Of a stretch of 64,000 bases of DNA, positions 26,870 through 35,421 are shown in pieces. This DNA comes from Achromobacter ruhlandii. Its GTDB lineage: Bacteria > Pseudomonadota > Gammaproteobacteria > Burkholderiales > Burkholderiaceae_B. The stretch is taken from assembly GCF_902859695.1 (NCBI RefSeq), contig NZ_CADIJL010000010.1:124001-188000 (forward strand), written 5' to 3'. Numbering within the stretch: position 1 is the first letter of the stretch; each line of letters starts with the position of its first letter. The position numbers and the translations under genes were made by a program. Under the pieces are notes generated by a model, which saw only the letters and a list, made by a program, of their open reading frames with translations, ran no database searches and was not told where the DNA came from.

Positions 26870-27412
26870 TCAGACCCGTTCGAGGGGCAGATGCGGCGGC
26901 GCCGGCAACGCCACCCGGATGGCATCCCCGGCCCGCACCGCGCCGCCGGCCAGCACGATGCCCATGACCCCGGCCTTGCGGATCAGGCCGCCGGCGGCGT
27001 CGCGCCCGAGCACGGCGGCGGTCAGCCCCTTCTGGTAGTGGTCCAGTTGCGAACAAGGGTTGCGCAGGCCAGTGACCTGCACCACCGCCTGCGGCCCGAT
27101 GTGCAGGCACGCGCCGCGCGGCAGGCCCAGCAGATCGATGCCGCGGGTGGTGATGTTCTCGCCCATCGTCCCTTCGGCCACATTGAAGCCGGCCGCCTGC
27201 AGTTCGTCGTGCAGTTCGCCATGAATCAGGTGCACCTGGCGCAGGTTGGGCTGGGTCGGATCGACCTTGACGCGCGAACGATGCCTGACCGTCACGCCGG
27301 CATGGGCATCGCCCTCCACGCCCTCGCCCTGCCGCAGCACGATGGCCGGGCGCACCTGCTTGGAAAAGCCGTGCGCCGCGCTGGCGGCCACGGCGGTCAC
27401 GATCGCCCCCAT
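26870..27412 (-). CDS. MOSC-domain protein in the phosphonate operon
   Basis: This 180-residue single-domain MOSC protein includes the family's conserved cysteine in the motif LRNPCSQLDHY near residue 120, plus GTMGENITTRGIDL and EGDAHAG. MOSC domains bind molybdenum cofactor sulfur or act in cofactor-dependent redox chemistry (as in YiiM/YcbX-like proteins). It begins 17 bases after phnM with a GGGAG ribosome site and is very likely the last gene of the phnG-M operon. Its role in phosphonate use is unknown. Confidence 0.87.
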   Translation of the reverse strand: MGAIVTAVAASAAHGFSKQVRPAIVLRQGEGVEGDAHAGVTVRHRSRVKVDPTQPNLRQVHLIHGELHDELQAAGFNVAEGTMGENITTRGIDLLGLPRGACLHIGPQAVVQVTGLRNPCSQLDHYQKGLTAAVLGRDAAGGLIRKAGVMGIVLAGGAVRAGDAIRVALPAPPHLPLERV

Positions 27413-27429
27413 GCTTTGCTCCCGCCGGA

Positions 27430-28629
27430 TCAAGCCGCCACCAGGCCGCGCGCTTCGGCGGCAGGCGCCGGCAGGCGGGCGGACGGATAGTGGGTCGAGA
27501 ACACCAGCCGGCCGGCGCTCCAGGTGTAGCTGATGAGCGGCAACGCGCCGACCTGCGCCACCGCCACCAGGTCGGCGCGCAGTCCCACCGCGATGCGGCC
27601 GCGATCCGACAGGCCGCAGGCATCGGCCGGATTGGCGGTGACCAGCGCCAGCGCCTGCGGCAGCGTCAGGTCGGTCTGCGCCGCCACAGCGAAGGCCGCG
27701 GCGATCAGCGTCGAGGGCTGGTAGTCCGAGCACAGGCAGCTCGCCACGCCGGCGCGGATCGCGTCGATGGCGCGCATCGAGCCGCTCTGGCTCTTGCCGC
27801 GCAGCACGTTGGGCGCGCCCAGGATGGTGGGCAGGCCGCAGGAGACGGCGGCGCGGGCGGTGTCCAGGGTGATCGGGAATTCGCTCATCGCCACGCCCAG
27901 GTTGCGCATGGTGGCGATGCGATGGATCGAATCGTCGTCATGGCTGGCGGTCGGGATGCCCAGGCCGCGCGCGTGCGCCAGCAGGGTCTCGACCCGCTGC
28001 ACCGCGCCGTCCTTGGCGCGGGTCTTGGCCTGCGCGGCCGCTTCGGCCTGCTCGCGGCTCATGGCGTGGTTGCCGATCATGTATTGCAGGTACGACTCCA
28101 GCGTCTTGAACTGGCCCTGGCCGGGCGAGTGGTCCATCACCGACAGCAGGTCCACCGCGCCCTCGTCCATCAACTGCTGCAGCACCGGCACCGAGGTCGC
28201 GTCGGTGACTTCGTAGCGGCAGTGCACGCGGTTGTCGACCAGGCTGTGCTGGCGGAAGGCGCGCACGCCGCGCACCACCTGGGCGGCGGTCTCGTTGTTG
28301 CGCACGCCCAGGTCGCTGTTGGCGAACGACAGCGCGTGGTAGGGCGTGGTGATGCCGGCCGCGGCGTTGCGGCGGTCCACCTGCGCTACCGCGAAGTCCA
28401 GCGGGAACAGCACCTTCGAGCGCGGCTCGGCTTCCTTTTCGATGGCGTCGCAGTGCAGGTCGATCAGGCCCGGCACCAGCGTCAGGCCGCGCAGGTCGAT
28501 CTCGTGGGCGGCGCGGGCGCCGTCGGGCGCGATGGCGGCGATGACGCCGTCCTCGATCAGGACGGCGCTGTCTTCCAGCACGCGGTCCGGCAACACGACG
28601 CGGGCGTGGGTCAGGTAGGTGCTGGTCAT
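27430..28629 (-). CDS. phnM: alpha-D-ribose 1-methylphosphonate 5-triphosphate diphosphatase
   Basis: PhnM removes pyrophosphate from ribose 1-phosphonate 5-triphosphate, an intermediate of the C-P lyase pathway. The 399-residue amidohydrolase-superfamily protein has the metal motif DLHCDAIEKE near residue 55, HCRYEVTD, MDHSPGQGQ and ASHDDDS near residue 245, and GAPNVLRG. It is two bases after phnL. It differs clearly from the second PhnM at 34223; which one does the diphosphatase step cannot be told from sequence. Confidence 0.93.
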   Translation of the reverse strand: MTSTYLTHARVVLPDRVLEDSAVLIEDGVIAAIAPDGARAAHEIDLRGLTLVPGLIDLHCDAIEKEAEPRSKVLFPLDFAVAQVDRRNAAAGITTPYHALSFANSDLGVRNNETAAQVVRGVRAFRQHSLVDNRVHCRYEVTDATSVPVLQQLMDEGAVDLLSVMDHSPGQGQFKTLESYLQYMIGNHAMSREQAEAAAQAKTRAKDGAVQRVETLLAHARGLGIPTASHDDDSIHRIATMRNLGVAMSEFPITLDTARAAVSCGLPTILGAPNVLRGKSQSGSMRAIDAIRAGVASCLCSDYQPSTLIAAAFAVAAQTDLTLPQALALVTANPADACGLSDRGRIAVGLRADLVAVAQVGALPLISYTWSAGRLVFSTHYPSARLPAPAAEARGLVAA

Positions 28630-28631
28630 GC

Positions 28632-29348
28632 TCACTCCAGTTCGACGGCGGTCTGCGCGGGGCGCAAGGCCAGAATTCGGGACGCCACGGCGTCGCGCAC
28701 TTCGGCGTCGTGGAAAATGCCCAGGAGGCAACGGCCGGCGGCGCGCGCCTCATGGATCAGCGCCATCACCACCGCGCGGTTGTCCGGGTCCAGCGACGCG
28801 GTCGGCTCGTCCAGCAGCAGGATGGGATGCTGGGCGATGAAGCCGCGGGCGATGTTGACGCGCTGCTGTTCGCCGCCCGAGAAGGTGGCGGGCGCCAGTC
28901 CCCACAGGCGCTGCGGCACGTTCAGGCGCCGCAGCATGGCGCCGGCGCGCTCGCGCGCCTCGTCCGGCTCGACGCCGGCCATGCGCAGCGGCTCGGCCAC
29001 CACGTCCAGCGCCGACACGCGCGGGATCACCCGCAGGAACTGGCTGACGTAGCCAATGACGTCGCGCCGCAGCGCCAGGATGCGCTGCTCGGGCGCGCCG
29101 ACCAGTTCGACCCAGTCATCGCCGGCGCGCACGCGAATGCTGCCTTCGGTGGCCAGGTAATTGCCGTACAGGCAGCGCAGCAAGGTGCTCTTGCCGGTGC
29201 CCGACGGGCCGGCCAGCACCAGGCAGTCGCCGGCGGCGGCGTCGAAATCGACCGCTTCCAGCACCGGCAGGCGGATGCCGCCCTGGTTATGCAAGGTGAA
29301 CATCTTTCCGAGGCCCCGCACCTCGATCATGGGTTTCGCGACAGTCAT
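28632..29348 (-). CDS. phnL: C-P lyase complex ABC-type ATPase PhnL
   Basis: This 238-residue ABC-type ATPase lacks a membrane partner and belongs to the C-P lyase machinery. It has Walker A GPSGTGKST, signature FSGGEQQRVNIARGF, Walker B LLLDEPTASLD and switch His in GIFHDAEV. It binds the PhnK-loaded core complex in characterised systems. It starts two bases after the phnK stop. Confidence 0.95.
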   Translation of the reverse strand: MTVAKPMIEVRGLGKMFTLHNQGGIRLPVLEAVDFDAAAGDCLVLAGPSGTGKSTLLRCLYGNYLATEGSIRVRAGDDWVELVGAPEQRILALRRDVIGYVSQFLRVIPRVSALDVVAEPLRMAGVEPDEARERAGAMLRRLNVPQRLWGLAPATFSGGEQQRVNIARGFIAQHPILLLDEPTASLDPDNRAVVMALIHEARAAGRCLLGIFHDAEVRDAVASRILALRPAQTAVELE

Positions 29349-29350
29349 GG

Positions 29351-30127
29351 TCAGCTCTGCAAAATGGAAGACACCAGCAACTGGGTGTAGGGATGCTGCG
29401 GATCGTCGAGGATCTGGTCGGTCAGGCCGCTTTCGACCACCTCGCCGCCGCGCATCACCAGGGTGCGGTGCGCCAGCAGGCGCGCCACCGCCAGATCGTG
29501 GGTGACGACGATGGCGGCCAGGCCCAGGTCGGTTACCAGCTGACGCAGCAGGTCCAGCAGGCGCGCCTGCACCGAGACGTCGAGCGACGCGGTCGGCTCG
29601 TCCATGAACACCAGGCGCGGATGGGTCACCAGGTTGCGGGCAATCTGCAGGCGCTGCTGCATGCCGCCGGAGAAAGAAGCCGGCGCGTCATCCAGGCGGC
29701 CGACGTCGATCTCCATCTTCCGCAGCCAGCTGCCCGCGGCCTGGCGCAACTCGCCGTAGTGGCGGTCGCCCACCGCCATCAGGCGCTCGGCGATGTTGGC
29801 GCCGGCGCTGACCTGCATGCGCAGGCCGTCGCGGGCGTTCTGGCGCACGAATCCCCAGTCGGTGCGGGCCAGCAGCCGCAGGCGCGCTCCGGACAGCGCG
29901 GCCAGGTCGGTGAAACCCTGGTCGCGGGTGTCGTACCAGACGCTGCCGGCGTCGGGCGCGGTCTGGTACGACACCGCCGACAGCAACGTGCTCTTGCCGG
30001 AACCGGATTCGCCCACCACGCACAGCACTTCGCCGGGGAACAGATCAAAACTGACGTTGCGGCAACCGTGCACGCCGTCCCAGGTGCGCGTCATGCCGCG
30101 CACGGAAAGCAAGGGTTGGGCGTTCAT
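29351..30127 (-). CDS. phnK: C-P lyase complex ABC-type ATPase PhnK
   Basis: This 258-residue ABC-type ATPase docks on the PhnGHIJ core. It has Walker A GESGSGKST, signature FSGGMQQRLQIARN, Walker B VFMDEPTASLD and switch His in VTHDLAV; the C-terminus resembles oligopeptide-type ATPases (HPYTQLLVSSIL). ATG at 30127 overlaps the phnJ stop (ATGA). Confidence 0.95.
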   Translation of the reverse strand: MNAQPLLSVRGMTRTWDGVHGCRNVSFDLFPGEVLCVVGESGSGKSTLLSAVSYQTAPDAGSVWYDTRDQGFTDLAALSGARLRLLARTDWGFVRQNARDGLRMQVSAGANIAERLMAVGDRHYGELRQAAGSWLRKMEIDVGRLDDAPASFSGGMQQRLQIARNLVTHPRLVFMDEPTASLDVSVQARLLDLLRQLVTDLGLAAIVVTHDLAVARLLAHRTLVMRGGEVVESGLTDQILDDPQHPYTQLLVSSILQS

Positions 30128-31014
30128 GCGGTGGCTTCCTTTTCGGCTTGCGCGGCCTGGCGGTCGTTGCAGTATTCGGTATCGGAGCAGACGAAGCGGC
30201 GGGTGCCGGCATCGTCCAGGATGATCTCGTCGAGAAAGCTGTCGCGCGAGCCGCACACGTCGCAGCATTCCGACCACTTCTCCACGGTGAAGGGATGGTC
30301 CTCGAAGTCCAGGCTCTTGACCCGGGTGTAAGGCGGCACCGCATAGACCCGCTTCTCGCGGCCGGCGCCGAACAGCATCAGCGCCGGGCTGTTGTCCAGC
30401 TTGGGGTTGTCGAACTTCGGGATCGGCGACGGCCGCATCATGTAGCGGTCGTTGACGATCACCGGGTAGTCGTAGGTGGTGGCGATGTGGCCATGCTGGG
30501 CGATGTCCTCGTACAGCTTGACGTGCATGCCGCCATATTCGGCCAGCGCGTGCATGGTGCGGGTCTCGGTCTCGCTCGGCTCGAGCCAGCGCAGCGGCTC
30601 GGGGATCGGCACCTGGAACACCATGATCTGGTCGGCCCGCAGCGGCGTTTCCGGAATGCGGTGGCGCGTCTGCACGATGCTGGCGTCGCGGGTCGATTCG
30701 GTCGTGGCCACGCCGGTCACCCGGCCGAAGAAACGGCGGATGTTGATGGCGTTGGTGGTGTCGTCCGAGCCCTGGTCGATCACCTTGAGCACGTCGCCCG
30801 GGCCGATGATCGACGCGGTCACCTGGATGCCGCCCGTGCCCCAGCCATAGGGCAGCGGCATCTCGCGGCTGCCGAACGGCACCTGGTAGCCGGGAATCGC
30901 CACCGCCTTGAGCAGCGCGCGGCGCAGCATGCGCTTGGTGGACTCGTCCAGGTAGGCGAAGTTGTAGTGTTCGTCGCGTTCGACCGCGGCGCCGGGAGTG
31001 GGGGAAGTCGTCAT
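30124..31014 (-). CDS. phnJ: carbon-phosphorus lyase PhnJ (radical SAM)
   Basis: Catalytic subunit that cleaves the C-P bond of ribose 1-phosphonate 5-phosphate using a [4Fe-4S] cluster and SAM. The 296-residue protein keeps the cysteine pattern of the E. coli enzyme with identical spacing: C251, C254, C276 and C282 (CDVC, then VCSDTEYC). The radical-bearing glycine corresponds to Gly42 in AIPGYQVPFG. Overlaps with phnI and phnK by four bases each indicate stoichiometric coupling. Confidence 0.97.
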   Translation of the reverse strand: MTTSPTPGAAVERDEHYNFAYLDESTKRMLRRALLKAVAIPGYQVPFGSREMPLPYGWGTGGIQVTASIIGPGDVLKVIDQGSDDTTNAINIRRFFGRVTGVATTESTRDASIVQTRHRIPETPLRADQIMVFQVPIPEPLRWLEPSETETRTMHALAEYGGMHVKLYEDIAQHGHIATTYDYPVIVNDRYMMRPSPIPKFDNPKLDNSPALMLFGAGREKRVYAVPPYTRVKSLDFEDHPFTVEKWSECCDVCGSRDSFLDEIILDDAGTRRFVCSDTEYCNDRQAAQAEKEATA

Positions 31015-32126
31015 GAGGAAATGGCCTCGTCCAGCTGGCGGGTGTTCTCGGGGGCCGGCGCGGCGCGCTCGGCGCGCAGGCGGCGCAGCAGCTCCAGGTT
31101 GGCCTGGAAGTCCACGTAGTGCGGCAGCTTCAAGTGCTGCACGAAGCCGGAAGCCTCGACGTTGTCGCTGTGGTACAGCACGAACTCATGGTCATTGGCA
31201 GGCGAGTCGGCGCGTTCGCCGAGTTCCTGCGCCTTCATGGCGCGGTCCACCAGCGCCATCGACATGGCCTTGCGCTCGCCATAGCCGAACGTCAGGCCAT
31301 AGCCGCGGGTGAACTTGGGGCCTTCCTCGGCGTTGCCGGCGAACTGGCTCACCATCTGGCATTCGGTGATCTCGATCTCGCCCACCGTGACGGCGAAACC
31401 CAGTTCCTCGATGTGCATCTCGACTTCCACGAAGCCGTAGCGGATCTCGGCGGCGAACGGGTGCGTGTTGCCGTAGCCGCGCTGCGTGGAATAGCCCATC
31501 GACAAGAGGAAGCCCTCGTCGGCGCGCGCCAGATTCTGCAGGCGAGCGGCGCGCGAGGCAGGAAAGTCCAGCGGCTGGCGCGTCAGGTCGAACGGTTCGG
31601 GATCGCCCTCGGGCACCGCCTCGGCGTCGATCAGGTCGTCGTGCGCCAGCAGGTCGGTGACGCGTGGCATGGCGCTGTCCAGCGGCTCGCCGCCCGCCGG
31701 CAGGGCGTCGGCCTCGCGCTCGGCCTCCAGCGAGAAGTCCAGCAGGCGCTGGGTGTAGTCGTAGGTCGGCCCGAGGATCTGGCCGCCGGGCACGTCCTTG
31801 AAAGTCGACGAGATGCGGCGCTGCAGGCGCATGGCGCCGGTGTCGATCGGCTGGGTGTAGCCGTAGCGCGACAGCGTGGTGCGGTAGGCGCGCAGCAGGA
31901 ACACCGCTTCGATCACGTCGCCGGCGGCCTGTTTCAGCGCCAGCGCCGCCAGTTGCGGATCGTAGAGCGAGCCTTCGGCCATCACGCGCGACACCGCCAG
32001 CGGCATCTGTTCGCGGATCTGGTCCAGGCTCAGTTCGGGCAGGGCCCGGTCGCCGCGCCGATAGTCGTCCAGCATGCGGTAGGAATTGAGGATGGCGCGT
32101 TCGCCCCCTTTGACGGCTACATACAT
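31011..32126 (-). CDS. phnI: C-P lyase core subunit PhnI
   Basis: PhnI, 371 residues, displaces adenine from ATP with phosphonate to make ribose 1-phosphonate 5-triphosphate, assisted by PhnG, PhnH and PhnL. Typical features are the start MYVAVKGGERAI, the RYGYTQP segment, GFLLSMGYSTQRGYGNTHPFAAEIR and EFVLYHSDNVEASGFVQHLKLPHY with conserved histidines. It is one base after phnH and overlaps phnJ by four bases. Confidence 0.96.
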   Translation of the reverse strand: MYVAVKGGERAILNSYRMLDDYRRGDRALPELSLDQIREQMPLAVSRVMAEGSLYDPQLAALALKQAAGDVIEAVFLLRAYRTTLSRYGYTQPIDTGAMRLQRRISSTFKDVPGGQILGPTYDYTQRLLDFSLEAEREADALPAGGEPLDSAMPRVTDLLAHDDLIDAEAVPEGDPEPFDLTRQPLDFPASRAARLQNLARADEGFLLSMGYSTQRGYGNTHPFAAEIRYGFVEVEMHIEELGFAVTVGEIEITECQMVSQFAGNAEEGPKFTRGYGLTFGYGERKAMSMALVDRAMKAQELGERADSPANDHEFVLYHSDNVEASGFVQHLKLPHYVDFQANLELLRRLRAERAAPAPENTRQLDEAISS

Positions 32127-32127
32127 G

Positions 32128-32745
32128 TCAGCTCTCCACGCGCGTGCCGCGAGGCAGCGCGCACAGTTGCCGCCCGTGCGTCAGGAACACGTCGACGCCC
32201 AGCGGGAAACGTTGATGGTTGATGCGCCAGTCGCGCCAGAAGCCGTCCGGCAGGCCGGCGGCGCGCAGCGCCTGGCGGCTCTGGATGCCGGGGCCGGTTA
32301 GCGTGACCTCGGCGCCGGCGTCCAGCGACGCGACTTCGATGAGCAGCGTCGTGGACAGATCCGGATAGGCCGGGTCGCCGGGATGGCACGACGCCAGCGC
32401 GGGCGCGCTGCCGCCCGCCGGCACCGCCGCGAAGCGCGCCAGGGAGGCCGACGGCACCATTGGGCAGGCGCAATGGAAACGCAGGAAGTCGAGCACGCCG
32501 GCGTCCAGGCCCTGCGGCAGCCACAGCGGCGTGTCCACGTCCACCAGCGTCAGCAGCAGCGCGGTCAGCGCCGGCGACAGGCCGGCCGGCACGCCGCTGG
32601 CGGCGGCCACTTCGTACACGCGGCCCGGATGCGCCATGGCGTTGAGCGCGGTGCGGAAGGTGGCCTGCGCGTCGTTCACCGGGTCCGCGAAGCCCGGCAG
32701 CAGCTTGCGGCTCGCGGCGGCCGCGCCAAGAAGTTCTTGATGCAT
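32128..32745 (-). CDS. phnH: C-P lyase core subunit PhnH
   Basis: PhnH, 205 residues, is a non-catalytic subunit of the PhnGHIJ complex with a PLP-transferase-like fold but no PLP lysine function. Recognisable parts are NDAQATFRTALNAMAHPGR near residue 23, the DVDTPLWL segment, and the C-terminal HQRFPLGVDVFLTHGRQLCALPRGTRV. ATG at 32745 is one base past the phnG stop. Confidence 0.93.
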   Translation of the reverse strand: MHQELLGAAAASRKLLPGFADPVNDAQATFRTALNAMAHPGRVYEVAAASGVPAGLSPALTALLLTLVDVDTPLWLPQGLDAGVLDFLRFHCACPMVPSASLARFAAVPAGGSAPALASCHPGDPAYPDLSTTLLIEVASLDAGAEVTLTGPGIQSRQALRAAGLPDGFWRDWRINHQRFPLGVDVFLTHGRQLCALPRGTRVES

Positions 32746-32746
32746 G

Positions 32747-33217
32747 TCAGTCCTCGCCTCGCACCATCGTGAAGAATTCAACCCTGGTCTGCGCGGCGAC
32801 GCGCGCCTGGCGCTCGACGCGCTCGGCGCGTTCGCGCGCCAGCGGCTGAATCAGCTGCGCCTGCACCGTGTCGTGCCAGTCGGGCAATTGCAGCAGCGCG
32901 TCGGCCACCGCGGCCTGCTCGGCATGGCGCAGCGAACGGCCCTGCACGTAGGCGATGCCGACCACGCCGTTGTCCAGGCTGACGGCGCAACGTGTCACCG
33001 TCATTTCGCCCAGGTTGAAACGCGCGCCAGTGCCGCCGCCCCGGGCCCGCACCATGGCCATGCCGGTCTGCGCCGGGCGCAGCATCTGATGCGAGGGCAC
33101 CCCGCCGAGCGAGCCGAAGGCCCCTTCCAGCATGGCGGGGTCGGCCAGTGCCAACACCCGCATCCAGGCGGCCCGTTGCGCCTGGATTTCCCCCGGCGCG
33201 GTTTGTGGATGGTCCAT
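32747..33217 (-). CDS. phnG: C-P lyase core subunit PhnG
   Basis: PhnG, 156 residues, is the first gene of the leftward C-P lyase operon. The family motifs RPAQTGMAMVRARGGGTGARFNLGEMTVTRCAV and GIAYVQGRS are clear. ATG at 33217 is preceded by AGAGGAAA. A promoter and a probable PhnF operator lie immediately upstream. Confidence 0.92.
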   Translation of the reverse strand: MDHPQTAPGEIQAQRAAWMRVLALADPAMLEGAFGSLGGVPSHQMLRPAQTGMAMVRARGGGTGARFNLGEMTVTRCAVSLDNGVVGIAYVQGRSLRHAEQAAVADALLQLPDWHDTVQAQLIQPLARERAERVERQARVAAQTRVEFFTMVRGED

Positions 33218-33231
33218 TGTTTCCTCTAAAC

Positions 33232-33278
33232 GTCTAGACGACTGGATGGAGTATGATCGCGTTCGGAAGCAAGTTCAA
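33232..33278 (-). promoter_or_regulatory. phnG promoter with probable PhnF operator
   Basis: On the minus strand TTGAAC (33273-33278) and CATACT (33250-33255) are 17 bases apart. Just downstream, at the expected transcription start, lies the palindrome GTCTAGAC (33232-33239), part of the plus-strand motif TCTAGAC-NN-CTGG (33233-33245). GT-N-TA-N-AC is the HutC-subfamily operator pattern, to which PhnF belongs. The same motif recurs at 34180-34192. Confidence 0.65.
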
Positions 33279-33380
33279 CAGCCTGGCGTGAATTTTTGAT
33301 GACAGTTGCGGCGGGGACGCATTGCCTATCCCGCGTCCGCCGCTTGGTGCACAATCACAGCCATTCTTGATGAAGCTGAT

Positions 33381-34124
33381 ATGACAGCACGAGCACATCC
33401 CATGGTCGAAAGAGGTTCCGGTATCGCCGTGTGGCGACAGATTGGCGAATCGCTGGCGGACGACATCCGCAACAAGCTGTACATGGCGGGCGAACAGTTG
33501 CCCTCCGAACCGGAGCTGGCCGCCAAGTTCTCCGTCAATCGCCACACCATCCGGCGCGCCATGGGCGAGTTGGAACAGAGCGGACTGGTGCGCATCGAGC
33601 AGGGGCGCGGCACCTTCGTGCAGGAACACGCCATCGACTACGCCATCGGCAAGCGCACGCGCTTTTCCGAGAACCTGCGCAGCCAGGGCATGCTGGGGCA
33701 CCTCGAAGCCCTGGGCAGCCAGACACTGCGCGCCGCCGACATCGCCAAACACCTGGGCCTGGCGCGCAATGCCCCGCTGCTGCGGGTGCAGATGGTGGGC
33801 AAGGCCGAGAACCGCCCCATCAGCACCTCCGAGCACTACTTCGATGAAAAGCGCTTCCCCGACTTCATCGAGCGCCTGAACGCGCTGCGCTCGGTCTCGA
33901 AGGTCTACGCCCACTATGACATCGGCGACTACACCCGAAAATGGTCGCGCATCACCGCCACCCTGCCGTCGCCGGAAGTGGCACGCATCCTGGGTCAGCC
34001 CAAGACGCGCCCGATCCTGCAGGTGGAAGCCCTGAATGTGGACCAGGCCGGCGCGCCGTTGCAATACAGCATCACCCGTTTCGTCGGCGACCTGGTCCAG
34101 CTCATGGTGGCCGACGACAGTTGA
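33381..34124 (+). CDS. phnF: GntR/HutC-family phosphonate repressor PhnF
   Basis: This 247-residue regulator has an N-terminal winged HTH (about residues 15-80, IAVWRQIGESLADDI then LPSEPELAAKFSVNRHTIRRAMGELEQSGLVRIEQGRGTFV) and a C-terminal UTRA effector domain with ISTSEHYFDEKRFPDF and QYSITRFVGD. It is divergent from phnG and precedes the second phnM. ATG 33381 or 33402 are both possible; neither has a strong ribosome site. It probably represses both flanking units through the shared TCTAGAC motif. Confidence 0.9.
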   Translation: MTARAHPMVERGSGIAVWRQIGESLADDIRNKLYMAGEQLPSEPELAAKFSVNRHTIRRAMGELEQSGLVRIEQGRGTFVQEHAIDYAIGKRTRFSENLRSQGMLGHLEALGSQTLRAADIAKHLGLARNAPLLRVQMVGKAENRPISTSEHYFDEKRFPDFIERLNALRSVSKVYAHYDIGDYTRKWSRITATLPSPEVARILGQPKTRPILQVEALNVDQAGAPLQYSITRFVGDLVQLMVADDS

Positions 34125-34179
34125 GGACGATGCGCGGCGGCCGCGCGCGGCCGCTTGCGCCGCCCTGCGATTCCACTCA

Positions 34180-34192
34180 TCTAGACATCTGG
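34180..34192 (+). promoter_or_regulatory. probable PhnF operator before the second phnM
   Basis: TCTAGAC-AT-CTGG repeats exactly the TCTAGAC-NN-CTGG motif found before phnG. A -10-like TGTAAT follows at 34194-34199, so a bound repressor would cover the promoter. The -35 (TTCCAC at 34171) is weak. The gene starts 30 bases later. Confidence 0.55.
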
Positions 34193-34222
34193 TTGTAATG
34201 CTACGCCGCTAACTTTCCATTC

Positions 34223-35419
34223 ATGAACCCAGCACACGCCCCCTCGCCCCTGGCCGGTGTCACAGGCCAACGTATCCTGACCCCGCGCGGCATCGAACAC
34301 GCCAGCCTGCGATTCCATGGAGGACTGATCGACGACGCCAGCAACGCGGCCGCGCGCGGCGCGGCCTGGTTCGACGCCGGCAATCTGCTGGTGCTGCCCG
34401 GCATCGTCGACCTGCATGGCGACGCCTTCGAACGCGCCATCATGCCGCGCCCCAGCGTCACGTTCCCCTACGACGGCGCCTTGTTCGACGTCGACCGCCA
34501 ATTGCTGGCCAACGGCATCACCACCGAATTCCACGGCGTCACCCTGTCCTGGGAAGGCGGCCTGCGCGGCGAGGCCTACGCCGAACGCATGTTCGCGGCG
34601 CTCGAGCGCATGGGACCCATCATGGGCGCGCGCCACTATGTACACCTGCGGTTCGAGACCCACCACGTGGGCGGGGTCGAGACCGCGCAGCAATGGATCC
34701 GCGACGGCCGCGTACGCTTCCTGGCGCTCAACGACCACCTGCCCAGCATGGCGCGCCGCCTGGGCGACGACCGCAAGCTGCTGCAGTACGCCGACCGCGC
34801 CGAATGCGACCTGGACACCTTCCAGGAACGCATCCGCCGCGCCATGGGCGCGGCCGACTCCGTGGCCGACGCCATGCGCGAGCTGACCGCCAGCGCGCAG
34901 GCCGCCGGACTGCGGGTCGCCTCGCACGACGACCCCGACGCCGCCACCCGCCGCTATTACCACCAGCTCGGTTGCGGCGTGGCGGAGTTCCCGCTGACGC
35001 GCGATGCCGCCAGCGTGGCCCGCGACCTGGGCAACTCGGTCGTCTTCGGCGCGCCCAACGTGGTGCGCGGCGGCAGCCACACCAACGCCCCCAGCGCCAC
35101 TGAAATGATCCGCGCCGGCCTGTGCGACATCCTGACCTCCGACTACTACTATCCCGCGCCGCTGGCCGCCGTGCTGCGTCTGGCCAACGACGGCGTGCTG
35201 CCGCTGGAACAAGCCTGGAACCTGGTGTCGCTGAACCCGGCCCGCGCCGCCGGCCTGCGGGATCGCGGCGCGCTGGCGCCCGGACTGATCGCCGACGCCA
35301 TCGTGGTCGACGATCACGTGCCCGGCCTTCCGCGCGTCTGCGCCGCCATCGTCGGCGGCGAGCTGCGCTACGCCACCCGTGCCTTCGGCGACGACCACAA
35401 TCAGCGCATGGCGGCCTGA
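34223..35419 (+). CDS. second PhnM-family amidohydrolase
   Basis: This 398-residue PhnM-family protein has metal motifs DLHGDAFERAIMPRP near residue 63, HLRFETHH, LNDHLP and ASHDDPDA near residue 233, then FGAPNVVRGGSHT. It shares family motifs with the operon PhnM at 27430 but is divergent, so this is an old paralogue rather than a recent copy. It heads a unit with a 2H phosphoesterase and PhnN. It may process a different phosphonate intermediate, or be the main triphosphate diphosphatase. Confidence 0.88.
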   Translation: MNPAHAPSPLAGVTGQRILTPRGIEHASLRFHGGLIDDASNAAARGAAWFDAGNLLVLPGIVDLHGDAFERAIMPRPSVTFPYDGALFDVDRQLLANGITTEFHGVTLSWEGGLRGEAYAERMFAALERMGPIMGARHYVHLRFETHHVGGVETAQQWIRDGRVRFLALNDHLPSMARRLGDDRKLLQYADRAECDLDTFQERIRRAMGAADSVADAMRELTASAQAAGLRVASHDDPDAATRRYYHQLGCGVAEFPLTRDAASVARDLGNSVVFGAPNVVRGGSHTNAPSATEMIRAGLCDILTSDYYYPAPLAAVLRLANDGVLPLEQAWNLVSLNPARAAGLRDRGALAPGLIADAIVVDDHVPGLPRVCAAIVGGELRYATRAFGDDHNQRMAA

Positions 35420-35421
35420 TC

